NCBI GenBank assembly: GCA_963728785.1
Contig: CAVSKV010000002.1
Location: 310,001-374,000, forward strand
Reading direction: 5' to 3'
Length of the DNA stretch: 64,000 bases
Source: JAGWRI01 sp963728785
GTDB taxonomy: Bacteria; Gemmatimonadota; Gemmatimonadetes; Gemmatimonadales; Gemmatimonadaceae
In this document: piece after piece, positions 43,793-53,105 of the stretch
How the letters are laid out: the number at the start of each line of letters is the position of its first letter
Position numbering within the stretch: position 1 is the first letter of the stretch
Notes under the pieces: model-generated
The model's database searches: none
What the model was told of the DNA's origin: nothing
What the model saw: only the letters and a program-made list of their open reading frames with translations
Translations under genes and position numbers: made by a program

Positions 43793-44179
43793 ATGGCTAG
43801 CGCATCCAACACCCGCGCGCTGAGCATCGCCCTCGTCGTGTTCGGCCTCATCTTCGTGCTCGGCATCTACCCACTCACCATCGTGTGGCCGTCCGGCTGG
43901 AGCTGGGCCCCCGGCGGAGAACACTACCTGCAAATGATCTTGGGCGTCTACGCCACTCTGGGAGTGTTCCTGCTGCTCGCCGCGCGAAATCCGCTGCAGA
44001 ACCTGAGCCTGATCTGGTTCACGGTGTGGTCCAGCCTGGTGCACGCCGGGATCATGGCGTACCAGGCCATGACGGACCCCATGCAGCGCGGCCACATGAT
44101 GGGCGACGTCGCCGCGCTGTTCCTGGTGGCAATCGTGCTGGCGGTGCTCACTCCCCGCGGGCAGGCCGCAGCGGCCTAA
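43793..44179 (+). CDS. DUF6632-like membrane protein
   Basis: 128 residues; ATG at 43793 follows AGGAGA. Four hydrophobic helices: IALVVFGLIFVLGIYPLTIV, MILGVYATLGVFLLLAA, LIWFTVWSSLVHAGIMAYQA and GDVAALFLVAIVLAVLT. WPSGWSW and HAGIMAYQAMTD match the DUF6632 pattern. Function unknown. Convergent with pdxA; the stops overlap by a few bases. Confidence 0.75.
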   Translation: MASASNTRALSIALVVFGLIFVLGIYPLTIVWPSGWSWAPGGEHYLQMILGVYATLGVFLLLAARNPLQNLSLIWFTVWSSLVHAGIMAYQAMTDPMQRGHMMGDVAALFLVAIVLAVLTPRGQAAAA

Positions 44180-45084
44180 CCGGCACCCTCCGGCCCGGAT
44201 CGCGCCGCGATCCGCGCCGCGATCCGGGCCGCGAGCAGCGCGGCCGCGATGATGCTCGACGGGTCGGCCCTGCCCTGCCCGGCGATGTCGAGCGCGGTGC
44301 CATGGTCGGGGCTGGTGCGCGGGAACGGCAGCCCCAGCGTGACGTTCACGGCGCTGCCGAACGACGCCACCTTGATGGCCGTCATCCCCACGTCGTGGTA
44401 CGGGGCGATGACGGCGTCGAACTCGCCGCGCAGCGCGCGCACGAACACGGTGTCGGCGGGGAACGGGCCGGCCAGCCCGCCGGCGCGGGCCGCCGGCATG
44501 AGTATACGCTCATCTTCGTCGCCGAACCGTCCGCCATCGCCGGCGTGCGGATTGAGCGCGCAGAGCGCGATGCGCGGCTCGGCGATGCCGAACCAGTTCT
44601 GGAGGCCCCGCCGCGTGATGGCGGCGACCGACGCGATGGCCCCGGCGGTCACGGCGCGCGGCACGTCGCGGAGCGCCAGATGCGTGGTGGCGAGCACCAC
44701 GCGCAGGCGGTCGGAGGCGAGCATCATGGCCACCCGCTCGCCCGTGAGCGCGGCCAGCATCTCGGTGTGGCCGGGGTAGTCGTAGCCGCCGGCGGCGAGC
44801 GCGGCCTTGTCGATGGGCGCGGTGACGATGCCCTGCACGTCGCCGGCGGCGGCGAGGGCCACGGCGCGCTCGATGGACAGGCCGGCCAGGCGGCCGGCGT
44901 TTGCGGCCGACTGCCGCGGCGCCCACGAGCCCACGGCCACGTCAACGTCGAGCCCGGCGCCGGCCGGCCCCACGAGCACGAGGTCGGCGGCCGCGGCTAC
45001 CCGCGGGTCGGCGCGGAGGGCGGCGACGATCTCCGGCCCGATGCCCCGCGGGTCGCCCAGCGTGACGGCGAGGCGCGCCCGCAC
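44176..45084 (-). CDS. pdxA: 4-hydroxythreonine-4-phosphate dehydrogenase
   Basis: 302 residues; GTG start 4 bp after the surA stop. PdxA features: LAVTLGDPRGIGPEIV at the N-terminus, GIVTAPIDKAAL, metal-binding YPGHTEMLAALTG, HLALRDVP, ALNPHAGDGGRFGDED and APYHDVGMTAIK with TSPDHGTALDIAG. It oxidises 4-phosphohydroxy-L-threonine in the DXP-dependent route to pyridoxal phosphate. Slightly shorter than E. coli PdxA (about 330). The surA-pdxA order is also seen in E. coli, which supports the assignment. Confidence 0.95.
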   Translation of the reverse strand: MRARLAVTLGDPRGIGPEIVAALRADPRVAAAADLVLVGPAGAGLDVDVAVGSWAPRQSAANAGRLAGLSIERAVALAAAGDVQGIVTAPIDKAALAAGGYDYPGHTEMLAALTGERVAMMLASDRLRVVLATTHLALRDVPRAVTAGAIASVAAITRRGLQNWFGIAEPRIALCALNPHAGDGGRFGDEDERILMPAARAGGLAGPFPADTVFVRALRGEFDAVIAPYHDVGMTAIKVASFGSAVNVTLGLPFPRTSPDHGTALDIAGQGRADPSSIIAAALLAARIAARIAARSGPEGAG

Positions 45085-45088
45085 GGCG

Positions 45089-46474
45089 TCAGGGCGCCGG
45101 CCCGCCGGCTGGCTTCCAGCCGAAGGGCGGCAGCAGCGCGTCGGGTTTGATCTCCACGAACTCCGTCTTGCGCAGGCCGTCGAGGTAGCGCCGGATGGCG
45201 GCGCTCTGCTCGAGGTTGTCGCGCAGCCGCGAGCGCACGTCGTCCAGCGTCATCGGGCCACCCGCCTCGTACGTCTCGATGCGGGCCACGACGAACTTGG
45301 GCACGGCCGGCGTCTGCGCATTCGCGATCCGGAATACCACGACGTCGTCGGCCTTGAGGCCGGCGAACGCGTCCTGGTAAGTCTGGGGGAGCGAGTCGAA
45401 CGGATACGGCGTGAGGATGGCCGTCTCCTCGCGGCTGGCGTAGTCGTGGTACTTGGTGGCCAGGGTGTCGAAGGGCACGCCGTGCTCCCACATCCTCTTC
45501 ACCGAATCGGCCAGCCGCTCGGTGCGGGAAATGTCGGCCGAGTCGATCACGGGCCGGATGAGGATGTGGCGCGCCTTGCGCTCGGGGCCGTTCACCCGGT
45601 CTACCCGCACGATGTGAAAGCCGAACGGCGTCTCGAATACCGGACTGATCTCGCCCGGCTGCAGGGCGAACAGCCACCGTTCGAACGACGGCACGAGGCC
45701 GCTGCCGCGCCGGTTCCAGCCCAGGTCGCCGCCCACTTCGCGCGTGGTGGAGTCCATGGACTCGCGCTTGGCGATGCGGGCGAAGTCGCCGCCGGCCACG
45801 AGTTCCACGCGGAGCGATTCGGCCTTGGCGTACGCGGCAGCCTTGGCCTTGGCCGAGGGCTGCGGGTTGATCACGATCTGGCGCCAGGTGAAGGTGGCCG
45901 GCCGCTTGGGCAGGTTGCCCTTCATGGCGTCGAACGCCTGCTGCACTTCCTGTTCGGACACCGACACGGGCAGGATCTTGCCATCCTGTTTGAGCTTGGC
46001 GGCCGCCGCCTGCTGCAGTTGTGCCTTGCGGAGCTGGTCGATCAGGAACGCCCGGTATTCGTCGGGCGTGCCGAGCCCGGCCTTGGCCAACTCGGCGCGG
46101 AACTGGGCTTCGGTGGGAAAACGGGCGCGTGTCTGGCGGATCTGGGCGTCGATGGTGGGCGCGAGCACGGAGTCCGGCAGATCGACCTTCAGCTCCTTGG
46201 CCTTGGCGAGGAGCAGGCGTTCGTCGATCAGTCCGTTGATGACGTTGAGCTGGAACGACCCCCAGTCGGCGGAGTCGGCGGGCAGCCGGAAGTTGGGGTC
46301 CTGCTGCTGCCGGGAGACGATCGCTTCCTGCACCTCGGATTCCATGATCGGGTCGGAGCCGACGACGGCGACCACGCGATCGAGGGGAAGCGGCTTGGGA
46401 AGGCCCTGAGCCGCGGCCAGGTGCGGCGCGGCCGCGGCGGCTACCGCGAGCAGAAAGGCGAGCGACTTCTTCAT
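45089..46474 (-). CDS. surA: SurA-like periplasmic peptidyl-prolyl isomerase
   Basis: 461 residues with a signal peptide (SLAFLLAVAAAAAPHLAAAQ). SurA layout: N-terminal chaperone part LDRVVAVVGSDPIMESEVQE, LINERLL-type helix (VINGLIDERLLLAKAKEL), a parvulin domain (GGDLGWNRRGSGLVPSFERW and PVFETPFGFHIVRV), and a second, more divergent parvulin (MWEHGVPFDTLATKYHDY). It should escort outer-membrane proteins through the periplasm. It is followed by pdxA and preceded by a second PPIase gene. Confidence 0.9.
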   Translation of the reverse strand: MKKSLAFLLAVAAAAAPHLAAAQGLPKPLPLDRVVAVVGSDPIMESEVQEAIVSRQQQDPNFRLPADSADWGSFQLNVINGLIDERLLLAKAKELKVDLPDSVLAPTIDAQIRQTRARFPTEAQFRAELAKAGLGTPDEYRAFLIDQLRKAQLQQAAAAKLKQDGKILPVSVSEQEVQQAFDAMKGNLPKRPATFTWRQIVINPQPSAKAKAAAYAKAESLRVELVAGGDFARIAKRESMDSTTREVGGDLGWNRRGSGLVPSFERWLFALQPGEISPVFETPFGFHIVRVDRVNGPERKARHILIRPVIDSADISRTERLADSVKRMWEHGVPFDTLATKYHDYASREETAILTPYPFDSLPQTYQDAFAGLKADDVVVFRIANAQTPAVPKFVVARIETYEAGGPMTLDDVRSRLRDNLEQSAAIRRYLDGLRKTEFVEIKPDALLPPFGWKPAGGPAP

Positions 46475-46535
46475 GATCCAAAGATACCCACGACGCGCCG
46501 CCGGGGTTCGTACGGCGGCGCGCCGCGGGTATGCC

Positions 46536-47993
46536 TTACGGCTTCTTGGTCTTGGTGGTGCCTGCCGGCGGCGTCGGGCCGGGCAGCGGTACCTGCGACG
46601 GCGGCTGGTTGGCCGCACGCGTCGAGTCGGCGGTAGTGCGCAGTTTGCGCGCGATCTGGACGGCACGTTCCAGGGCGTTCTGGTTCAGACTCCAGTCGTA
46701 CTTGGACTCGACCGCGAGCTTGAGCGGCGTGGGGAGCGCGATCGGCCGCGCCGTGCCCGCCAGGATGGCGTTGATCAGCGAATCCACGCGCGTGGCGGCG
46801 AGCTTTTCGCGCGCCGACTCGCTCTTGGCGCTGTCGGCCAGGGCGTGCGGATCCACCCCGAGCGAGGTCCACCCGCCGGTCACCCACTGGAGATACCCGT
46901 TGTCCATGGTGCTCTTCTCTTCCGGCGTCAGCGTGATGTGCAGGCTGTCGGCCCGCTTGAGCATCACTTCCTGGCCGCTGAGGCTGCGCAGGAAGATCTG
47001 GATGAGCGAGTCGGGCGCCTGCTGGATCTGCTGATTGATGTTCTGCTGCGGCGGCATGCCGTCGAGCCAGGTGAGGTAGCGCGACACCGTGAGGTTGCCG
47101 CCCTTGAAGCTGGCCAGCAGGGCGTTGTCCTTGCGGTGGGCGGCGGGATCGGCCGCCGCGAGCTTGGCGGTCTGCGCGGCGCCCGACTTCAACTGGATAT
47201 TGGACGACGAATCGAGCTGGCCGACGTAGGCCTGCTCGGCCTTGCCCGCGGCGATCCGCGTGAACTCGCTGTCGTACTCGGCCTTGGCCTGCGCGTAGGT
47301 GAGGCGCTGGATGATGTGGTAGCCGAACTGCGTCTCGACGAGCTTGGAGATCTCGCCGGGCTTGAGCGCGGCCACGGCGTCGCCGAACTGAGGCACCATC
47401 TCGCGGCGCGGGAAGACGCCCAGGTTTCCGCCGCGCTGGGCGGACCCGTCGGAGCTGTACTTCTTGGCCATGTCGGCGAAGTTCTTGTCGTTCACCTGCG
47501 CCAGCACGCTCAGCGCCTTCTTGTGCACCGAGTCCTTCTGGGCCTGGGTGGCGCTGTCGGGGAACTGGAACAGGATGTGTCGGGCGTCCAGTACGTCGGC
47601 GGCGCCGGCGTCGTACGTGGCCTCCGACGGCGGCTGGTTGGTGAGCGCGCTGTCGATGTGCGCCTGGAAGTGCCGCAGGATCATGTTGATGGTGTACGTC
47701 TGCCCGGCGGCGACCAGCTCCTTGGGACTGTTGAGCGAGTCGTTCCTGGCCGCGGCCTGTCCGAGCAGTTGGTAGTCCACCCACAGGCTGGCTACGATCG
47801 TCGCGTTCTCCTTGGTGGGCTGTACCTGCAGCGGCGTCTTGCCCAGCAGGTCGCCGAGCCGTTGGACGGAGAGCTCCTGCGAACCGGCGCGGGCGACGGT
47901 GTCGGAGTGAGCGTTGAAGGCATCCTTGAGGCCTTGGCAGGCGGTGACCGTCACGCAGGCGACGGTGAATGCCAACAGGGACCGAGTCTTCAT
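46536..47993 (-). CDS. second parvulin-type isomerase, lipoprotein
   Basis: 485 residues. Lipobox VTAC (Cys19) predicts a lipid anchor. A helical N-terminal part (NATIVASLWVDYQLLGQAAA) precedes a parvulin domain: DARHILFQFPDSATQAQKDS, ADMAKKYSSDGSAQRGGNLG and VETQFGYHIIQ. A long helical C-terminus ends in a Pro/Lys-rich tail (PLPGPTPPAGTTKTKKP). It resembles PrsA/PpiD-like foldases of the envelope more than SurA. It lies 62 bp upstream of surA on the same strand, so both probably form one folding operon with mfd upstream. Confidence 0.85.
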   Translation of the reverse strand: MKTRSLLAFTVACVTVTACQGLKDAFNAHSDTVARAGSQELSVQRLGDLLGKTPLQVQPTKENATIVASLWVDYQLLGQAAARNDSLNSPKELVAAGQTYTINMILRHFQAHIDSALTNQPPSEATYDAGAADVLDARHILFQFPDSATQAQKDSVHKKALSVLAQVNDKNFADMAKKYSSDGSAQRGGNLGVFPRREMVPQFGDAVAALKPGEISKLVETQFGYHIIQRLTYAQAKAEYDSEFTRIAAGKAEQAYVGQLDSSSNIQLKSGAAQTAKLAAADPAAHRKDNALLASFKGGNLTVSRYLTWLDGMPPQQNINQQIQQAPDSLIQIFLRSLSGQEVMLKRADSLHITLTPEEKSTMDNGYLQWVTGGWTSLGVDPHALADSAKSESAREKLAATRVDSLINAILAGTARPIALPTPLKLAVESKYDWSLNQNALERAVQIARKLRTTADSTRAANQPPSQVPLPGPTPPAGTTKTKKP

Positions 47994-48027
47994 CTGCCTG
48001 ATGCTCCAGGGTATAAGTGGCGGATCG

Positions 48028-51000
48028 TCATACCAGGCTGCGCAAGGCGCGCGCCAGCCCGTCGAGCATGGAGGCTCCGCCCAGCCGCGTGAGCTTGAGC
48101 GCGAGCGGCCGGGACCGACGGACTTCCGCCTGGAACTGCACTTCGTGAAAAGCCGCGGACAACCCCTTCATGCGAGGCACCGCGGAATCGTGAAAGGTAA
48201 TACGAGCCTCGTTTCCGCGCACCATGATGCTCTCCACCCCGAGCGCGCCGCCGGCCAGGCGCAACTCGGCCAGGGCCAGGGTGGCGTCGGCGGGCGGCGG
48301 AAGCGGGCCGAACCGGTCGCGCAACTCGGCCCGCAGCGCCTCGAGATCGCGGGCGCTTTGGAGCCGCGAGATGCGCCGGTAGATGTCGAGCTTGGCGTCC
48401 TGCGACTCCACGTAGTCGTCGGGCAGGTGGTGCGGCACGTCCATGTTGACCTCGGCGGGCACGAGCTTGGGCGCAGCTTCGCCCGCCACCAAGTGGTGGA
48501 CGGTCTCGTCGAGCAGGCGCAGGTACAGATCGAAGCCCACGGCCTGCACGAACCCCGACTGCTCGGGGCCGAGCAGGTTCCCGGCCCCGCGCATCTCCAT
48601 GTCGCGGAGCGCAATGCGATAGCCGGCCCCCAGCTCGGTGTGGTGCTCGAGCACGCGCAGCCGCCGCTCGGCGTCCAGGTCCATCACGTCGGGCACCAGC
48701 AGATAGCAGTGGGCGCGCCGGTGCGACCGCCCCACGCGGCCGCGCAGTTGGTAGAGCTGGGCCAGGCCGAAGTGGTCGGCGCGGTTCACGAACATCGTGT
48801 TGGCGTTGGGCACGTCGAGCCCGCTCTCCACGATCATCGTGGACACGAGCACGTCCACCGCTCCGCTCACGAACCGGTGCATCACCTCTTCCAGCGCGCG
48901 CTCCGGCATCTGGCCGTGGGCCACGGCCATGCGGGCCCGGGGCGCAGTGCGCTGCACGTGGTCGGCCACGCCGACGATGGTCTCGATGCGGTTGTGCACG
49001 AAGAACACCTGCCCGCCGCGATCCAGTTCGCGGGCGATCGCCTCCTCGATGAGGCCGTCGTCCCACGGCTCGAGCGAGGTGAGCACGGGCGACCGGTCGC
49101 GCGGCGGCGTCTGCATGAGCGTCATGTCGCGCAGCCCGGCCAGCGACATGTGGAGCGTGCGCGGAATGGGGGTGGCGGTGAGGGTGAGCACGTCGGTCTC
49201 GAGCCGCAGCTGCTTGAGCCGCTCCTTGTGCTTGACGCCGAACCGGTGCTCCTCGTCGATCACCAGCAGCCCCAGTTCCTTGAACGACACGTCGGGGCTG
49301 AGCAGCCGGTGGGTGCCGATGACGATGTCCACGGTCCCCTCGGCGAGCGCGGCCACGGTGGCCTTCTGCTGCTTGTCGCTCTGGAAGCGGCTCAGCGTCT
49401 CGATGCGCACGGGGAAGTCGGCCAGCCGCTCGGTGAACGTGCGCTGGTGCTGGTCGGCGAGGATGGTGGTGGGCACGAGCACGGCCACCTGCCGCCCCGA
49501 CTGCACGGCCTTGAACGCGGCGCGCACGGCGATCTCGGTCTTGCCGTAGCCAACGTCGCCCACGAGCAGCCGGTCCATGGGCCGCGTGCTCTCCATGTCC
49601 TGCTTGACAGCCAGGGTGGCGGTGCGCTGGTCGGGGGTGTCTTCGAACAGGAACGAACTCTCCAGTTGCTTCTGCCACGGCGTGTCGGGCACGTGCGGCG
49701 GCCGGGTGGCCACCTTGCGGCGCGCGTACAGCTCGAGCAGTTCCACGGTCATCTCGCGGATCGCGGTGCGCGTCTTGTCGCGCTGCTGCGCCCACCGCTT
49801 GCCCCCCAGCTTGTGCAGCCGCGGCGGCGGCGAGTCTTCGCTCACGTCGGCCGCCGAGCGATAGCGCTCGAGCTGGTCGATGCGGTAGAGGGGGACGTTG
49901 AGCCGGTCGCCGCCTTCGTACTCCACCACCGCCACCTCGAGCGTGCTCTGCCCCACGATGATGGTTTCCATGCCGCGGTAGATGCCCACGCCGTGCTCGA
50001 GGTGCACCACGTAGTCGCCGGCCCGCAGTTCAGCCGTGTCGAGCGCCACTCCGCTCACGTACCGGCGTTTGCGGCGGATGCGGCGTTCGCGGCGGAAGAT
50101 CTCGTGGTCGGTGAGCACGCGCAGCCCGGGGGAGCCGTCGCCCGGGGGGACGACGAATCCGCCCTGGAGCACGCCCACGGTGAGAGCGGCCGGAGAGGGC
50201 CCGCTGCCCTCGTCGGTGAGCAGCTCATCCAGCCGCTCGGCCTGGCCGGTGTTGTCGCACAGCACGATGGTGGGCGTGCGGTCGCGCACCAGCCGGCGCA
50301 GCAGGCGGATGTCGCGATCCACCGACTCGGGCTCGAGCAGCGGGAAGACGACGTCGGCCGGGGCGCCGGCCGGCGCGACGCGCAGGGTGCCCAGCGCGCC
50401 GAGTTCGCCCAGCACCTGGTCGGGAGACTCGAACATCTCGTCGCGGGCCGCCGGGTCCTCGCCGCGCCGCTGGGCCACGGCGATGTGGTGCAGCGCTTCG
50501 TCCCAGGTGCGGCGCAGCTCCGGCTCGAGGTGCGTGCCCTCGGGCTCGACGATCACGGTGTCGGGCGGCAGCAGCGCGAGCAGCGTGGTGCGTTCGGCGG
50601 CCGCCGCGGCGCCCGGCGCCGGCGCTTCGGCGGGCAGCACGAGGGCGTGCGCCACCTCGCGCGTGAACCGCTGGGTGCCGATGTCGAACTGCCGCAGGTC
50701 CACGATCTCGTCGCCCCAGAACTCGGCGCGCACCGGGTCGGCCATACCAAAACTATAAATATCCAGGATGCCGCCGCGCACGCTGAACTGGGCCACGTCG
50801 TCCACCATGGGCACCCGCTCGAAGCCCATGGCCTCGAGGCGGTCCACGAGATCGGCCATCCGGTGGAGGGCGCCCTTGCGCAGCTCCATCCGCAGGCTGC
50901 GCAGCGCTCCGGGAATGCGCGTGCGTTCGAGCACGGCGCGGGCGGTGGTGACGAGAATGCGCACGCCGCCGCGCGACACGCGTTCCATGGTCTCCACCCG

Positions 51001-51309
51001 CTCGCCGGCGATCTCGAGATGCGGCTCCGCCTCCCCCAGCCCCTCGCGCGGCGGGTAAAACGCCGCGGCTCCCTCGGGAATCAGCGCCTGCAGGTCGGCC
51101 AGCCAGCGCTCGGCTTCGGGCACGCCCTCGGCCATCACCGCGAAGAACCGCGTGGGCAGCCGGCGTGCGAGCGCGGCGAGCAGTACCGCGTCGCTCGACC
51201 CACGGAGCCCGCTCAGCTGCACCGCGGCGCCCGGCGCCGGCAGCGACACCAGCGTGCGCGCGAAGGCGGGCAGCCGTTCGAGGCCGTCGAGCAGGGCGTC
51301 GAGCGCCAT
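48028..51309 (-). CDS. mfd: transcription-repair coupling factor
   Basis: 1093 residues; ATG at 51309 overlaps the stop of the upstream VWA gene by one base, so the longer frame to 52716 is spurious. UvrB-homology N-terminus (AVMAEGVPEAERWLADLQAL, IFRRERRIRRKRRYVSG region), RNA-polymerase-interacting domain (GDYVVHLEHGVGIYRGMETI), RecG-like translocase: GDVGYGKTEIAVRAAFKAV, DEEHRFGVKHKERL, TLTATPIPRTLHMSLAGLRD, and the TRCF C-terminal domain. Mfd removes stalled RNA polymerase and recruits UvrA. Confidence 0.96.
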   Translation of the reverse strand: MALDALLDGLERLPAFARTLVSLPAPGAAVQLSGLRGSSDAVLLAALARRLPTRFFAVMAEGVPEAERWLADLQALIPEGAAAFYPPREGLGEAEPHLEIAGERVETMERVSRGGVRILVTTARAVLERTRIPGALRSLRMELRKGALHRMADLVDRLEAMGFERVPMVDDVAQFSVRGGILDIYSFGMADPVRAEFWGDEIVDLRQFDIGTQRFTREVAHALVLPAEAPAPGAAAAAERTTLLALLPPDTVIVEPEGTHLEPELRRTWDEALHHIAVAQRRGEDPAARDEMFESPDQVLGELGALGTLRVAPAGAPADVVFPLLEPESVDRDIRLLRRLVRDRTPTIVLCDNTGQAERLDELLTDEGSGPSPAALTVGVLQGGFVVPPGDGSPGLRVLTDHEIFRRERRIRRKRRYVSGVALDTAELRAGDYVVHLEHGVGIYRGMETIIVGQSTLEVAVVEYEGGDRLNVPLYRIDQLERYRSAADVSEDSPPPRLHKLGGKRWAQQRDKTRTAIREMTVELLELYARRKVATRPPHVPDTPWQKQLESSFLFEDTPDQRTATLAVKQDMESTRPMDRLLVGDVGYGKTEIAVRAAFKAVQSGRQVAVLVPTTILADQHQRTFTERLADFPVRIETLSRFQSDKQQKATVAALAEGTVDIVIGTHRLLSPDVSFKELGLLVIDEEHRFGVKHKERLKQLRLETDVLTLTATPIPRTLHMSLAGLRDMTLMQTPPRDRSPVLTSLEPWDDGLIEEAIARELDRGGQVFFVHNRIETIVGVADHVQRTAPRARMAVAHGQMPERALEEVMHRFVSGAVDVLVSTMIVESGLDVPNANTMFVNRADHFGLAQLYQLRGRVGRSHRRAHCYLLVPDVMDLDAERRLRVLEHHTELGAGYRIALRDMEMRGAGNLLGPEQSGFVQAVGFDLYLRLLDETVHHLVAGEAAPKLVPAEVNMDVPHHLPDDYVESQDAKLDIYRRISRLQSARDLEALRAELRDRFGPLPPPADATLALAELRLAGGALGVESIMVRGNEARITFHDSAVPRMKGLSAAFHEVQFQAEVRRSRPLALKLTRLGGASMLDGLARALRSLV

Positions 51310-53105
51310 CAGGCCTCGCCCCCCGCCCCGCGGGCGGCGATCGCGCCTTCGAGCACGAGCACCATGAGCAGGGCCACGAGCAGCGGTACCACGATGGGCC
51401 GGCGCGCCGTCACGTCGAACACGGCGGCGGCGAAGCGGCCGTCGTCGGTGAAGGTGCGGGTTTGGCCGCCCAGCAGGCGGTTGAAATCGCCCGGCGCCCA
51501 CCGCGCCAGCTCGGACTCGCGGGGCTCGGGGTTCACCACCAGGGCTCCCACACGACGCCCGGCTTGCGTGAAGAAGTAGGTGCCGGCGCGGCCGGGTGCC
51601 GTGAAGTCGGCGCCCGCCGCACCGGGAACGCCATCCAGCGCCTCGGCCCACGACGGCCATATGACTTTCTGTATAGGCGCGGCGGCCACCACGCGCCCCG
51701 GGGCGCCGGACAGCCGGTCGGCGAGCACGCCGGCCAGCCAGGGCACGAAGCCGGCGCTCACCGGAAAACCGGTCGCGTCGGGGGTGAGCGGCGATGCCAC
51801 GAGCACGTACCCCGGGCCGGCCACGATCCACGGCTCGGCGCCGGCGCGGGCCAGCGTGTCGGCCGGCGCGGCGCCGGTGGGGCGCAGTGGATAGCGGAGC
51901 GTGGCCTGCGTGGCGCCGGTGCCCTCGCCCGCCACCGACACCGACACGGCGCCACGCAACGCGGACCCGAATTGCCAGGGTACGCCCGCCCGCGCCAGCG
52001 CCCGGTTGGCGACGCCCAGGCGCACCGGATCGGCGGGCGGCGTGATGAGGGCCGGGAGCGCAGTGATCTCGTCGGCCGCCGCCACCGTCACGTCGCCGCC
52101 GTCCGCCACCCGCCCGTTGCTGCGCAGCACGGCCACGGCGCTGGCCACGAACGGTCCGGCGCCCGCGGTCACGCGCACCCGGGGCGCCGCGCCCACCCAG
52201 ACGGCGAAGTGCCGCACGTCGTCGCCCGGCATCTCGTCGGCGTCCAGTTCCACGGTGCCGGCCACCCATCCGCGCGCCGCGGGCGCGGCGCGCACCAGGA
52301 TCTCCTCGCCCGGCGCCGCCGTGCCCCGGGCCAGCGTGCTCCCGGCGAGCATGATGCGGTACGTGGTGGAATCGCGGGCCATGACGCGCGCGCTCACCGC
52401 GCCGACCGGGGTCCACCGTTCGGGCTCGGCGGCGGCGCTCACCACCGCGCGGTTGGCCGGCGGCGCGCCGGCCGGCACCCAGGCCACTACGGGCACCGCC
52501 CCCAGTTGCGGGGCCGCGGTCCAGGCCGTGCGCTGGGCGTCGGTGATGAGCGCTACCTGCTGCCCCGCAAGACCGGCGTTGCGCACCGCCGCGGCAGCGA
52601 GCTCGAGCGCCAGCGCCGGATCGCCCGCACCGCCGATGGGCGAGACGCGCTCCACGGCGTCGCGCAGCTCGGCGGCCGTGCCGGCGCGGGCCTGTCCGTC
52701 GGCCGTCACCAGCCACACGCGGTCGGCGGCGGTGGCGCCGCTCAGCGCGCGCGCGGCCAGCGAATCCAAGTGCGCGAACAGCGGACGGCCGTCCTGCACG
52801 GCGGTGGTGCTGAGCGAATTGTCGAGCACCACCGCCATCGCGGTGGGGCCGTGTCCGCCGCCCAACAGCCGAGCCGCCGGCCGTGCCGCGGCGAGCGCAA
52901 TGAGCAGCACGGCGGTCACGCGCACCACCATGAGCAGCAGGTTGCGCAGGCGCAGCGTGCGGCTGTGCTCGCGCTCGGCGCGGGCTACGTAGCGGGCGGC
53001 GGGAAATTCCACTCGCGCCCCGATGCGCCGCCGCAGGAGATGCAACAGGAGGGGCACGGCGGCGGCCACGCCGAGCGCGAGGAGCCAGGGAGAGAGAAAG
53101 CTCAT
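51309..53105 (-). CDS. BatA-domain / VWA membrane protein
   Basis: 598 residues; ATG at 53105 overlaps the stop of the DUF58 gene (ATGA). The BatA N-terminal domain is clear: SFLSPWLLALGVAAAVPLLL then HLLRRRIGARVEFPAARYV. A second helix (LLLMVVRVTAVLLIALAAAR) leads to a von Willebrand factor A-like domain with DNSLS as metal-site motif. The exported middle is Ala-rich and divergent. A last helix (PIVVPLLVALLMVLVLEGAI) is near the C-terminus. Such proteins partner with DUF58 and MoxR ATPases in envelope stress modules; no MoxR gene is adjacent. Confidence 0.85.
   Translation of the reverse strand: MSFLSPWLLALGVAAAVPLLLHLLRRRIGARVEFPAARYVARAEREHSRTLRLRNLLLMVVRVTAVLLIALAAARPAARLLGGGHGPTAMAVVLDNSLSTTAVQDGRPLFAHLDSLAARALSGATAADRVWLVTADGQARAGTAAELRDAVERVSPIGGAGDPALALELAAAAVRNAGLAGQQVALITDAQRTAWTAAPQLGAVPVVAWVPAGAPPANRAVVSAAAEPERWTPVGAVSARVMARDSTTYRIMLAGSTLARGTAAPGEEILVRAAPAARGWVAGTVELDADEMPGDDVRHFAVWVGAAPRVRVTAGAGPFVASAVAVLRSNGRVADGGDVTVAAADEITALPALITPPADPVRLGVANRALARAGVPWQFGSALRGAVSVSVAGEGTGATQATLRYPLRPTGAAPADTLARAGAEPWIVAGPGYVLVASPLTPDATGFPVSAGFVPWLAGVLADRLSGAPGRVVAAAPIQKVIWPSWAEALDGVPGAAGADFTAPGRAGTYFFTQAGRRVGALVVNPEPRESELARWAPGDFNRLLGGQTRTFTDDGRFAAAVFDVTARRPIVVPLLVALLMVLVLEGAIAARGAGGEA

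Noticed and set aside
47914..51579. 1221-residue plus-strand frame opposite mfd
   Set aside because: Shadow frame; the minus strand carries clear Mfd motifs.
48028..52716. Long minus-strand frame extending mfd to 1562 residues
   Set aside because: The extra N-terminal part is antisense-type Arg/Ala-rich sequence over the BatA gene; the Mfd family start fits ATG at 51309.
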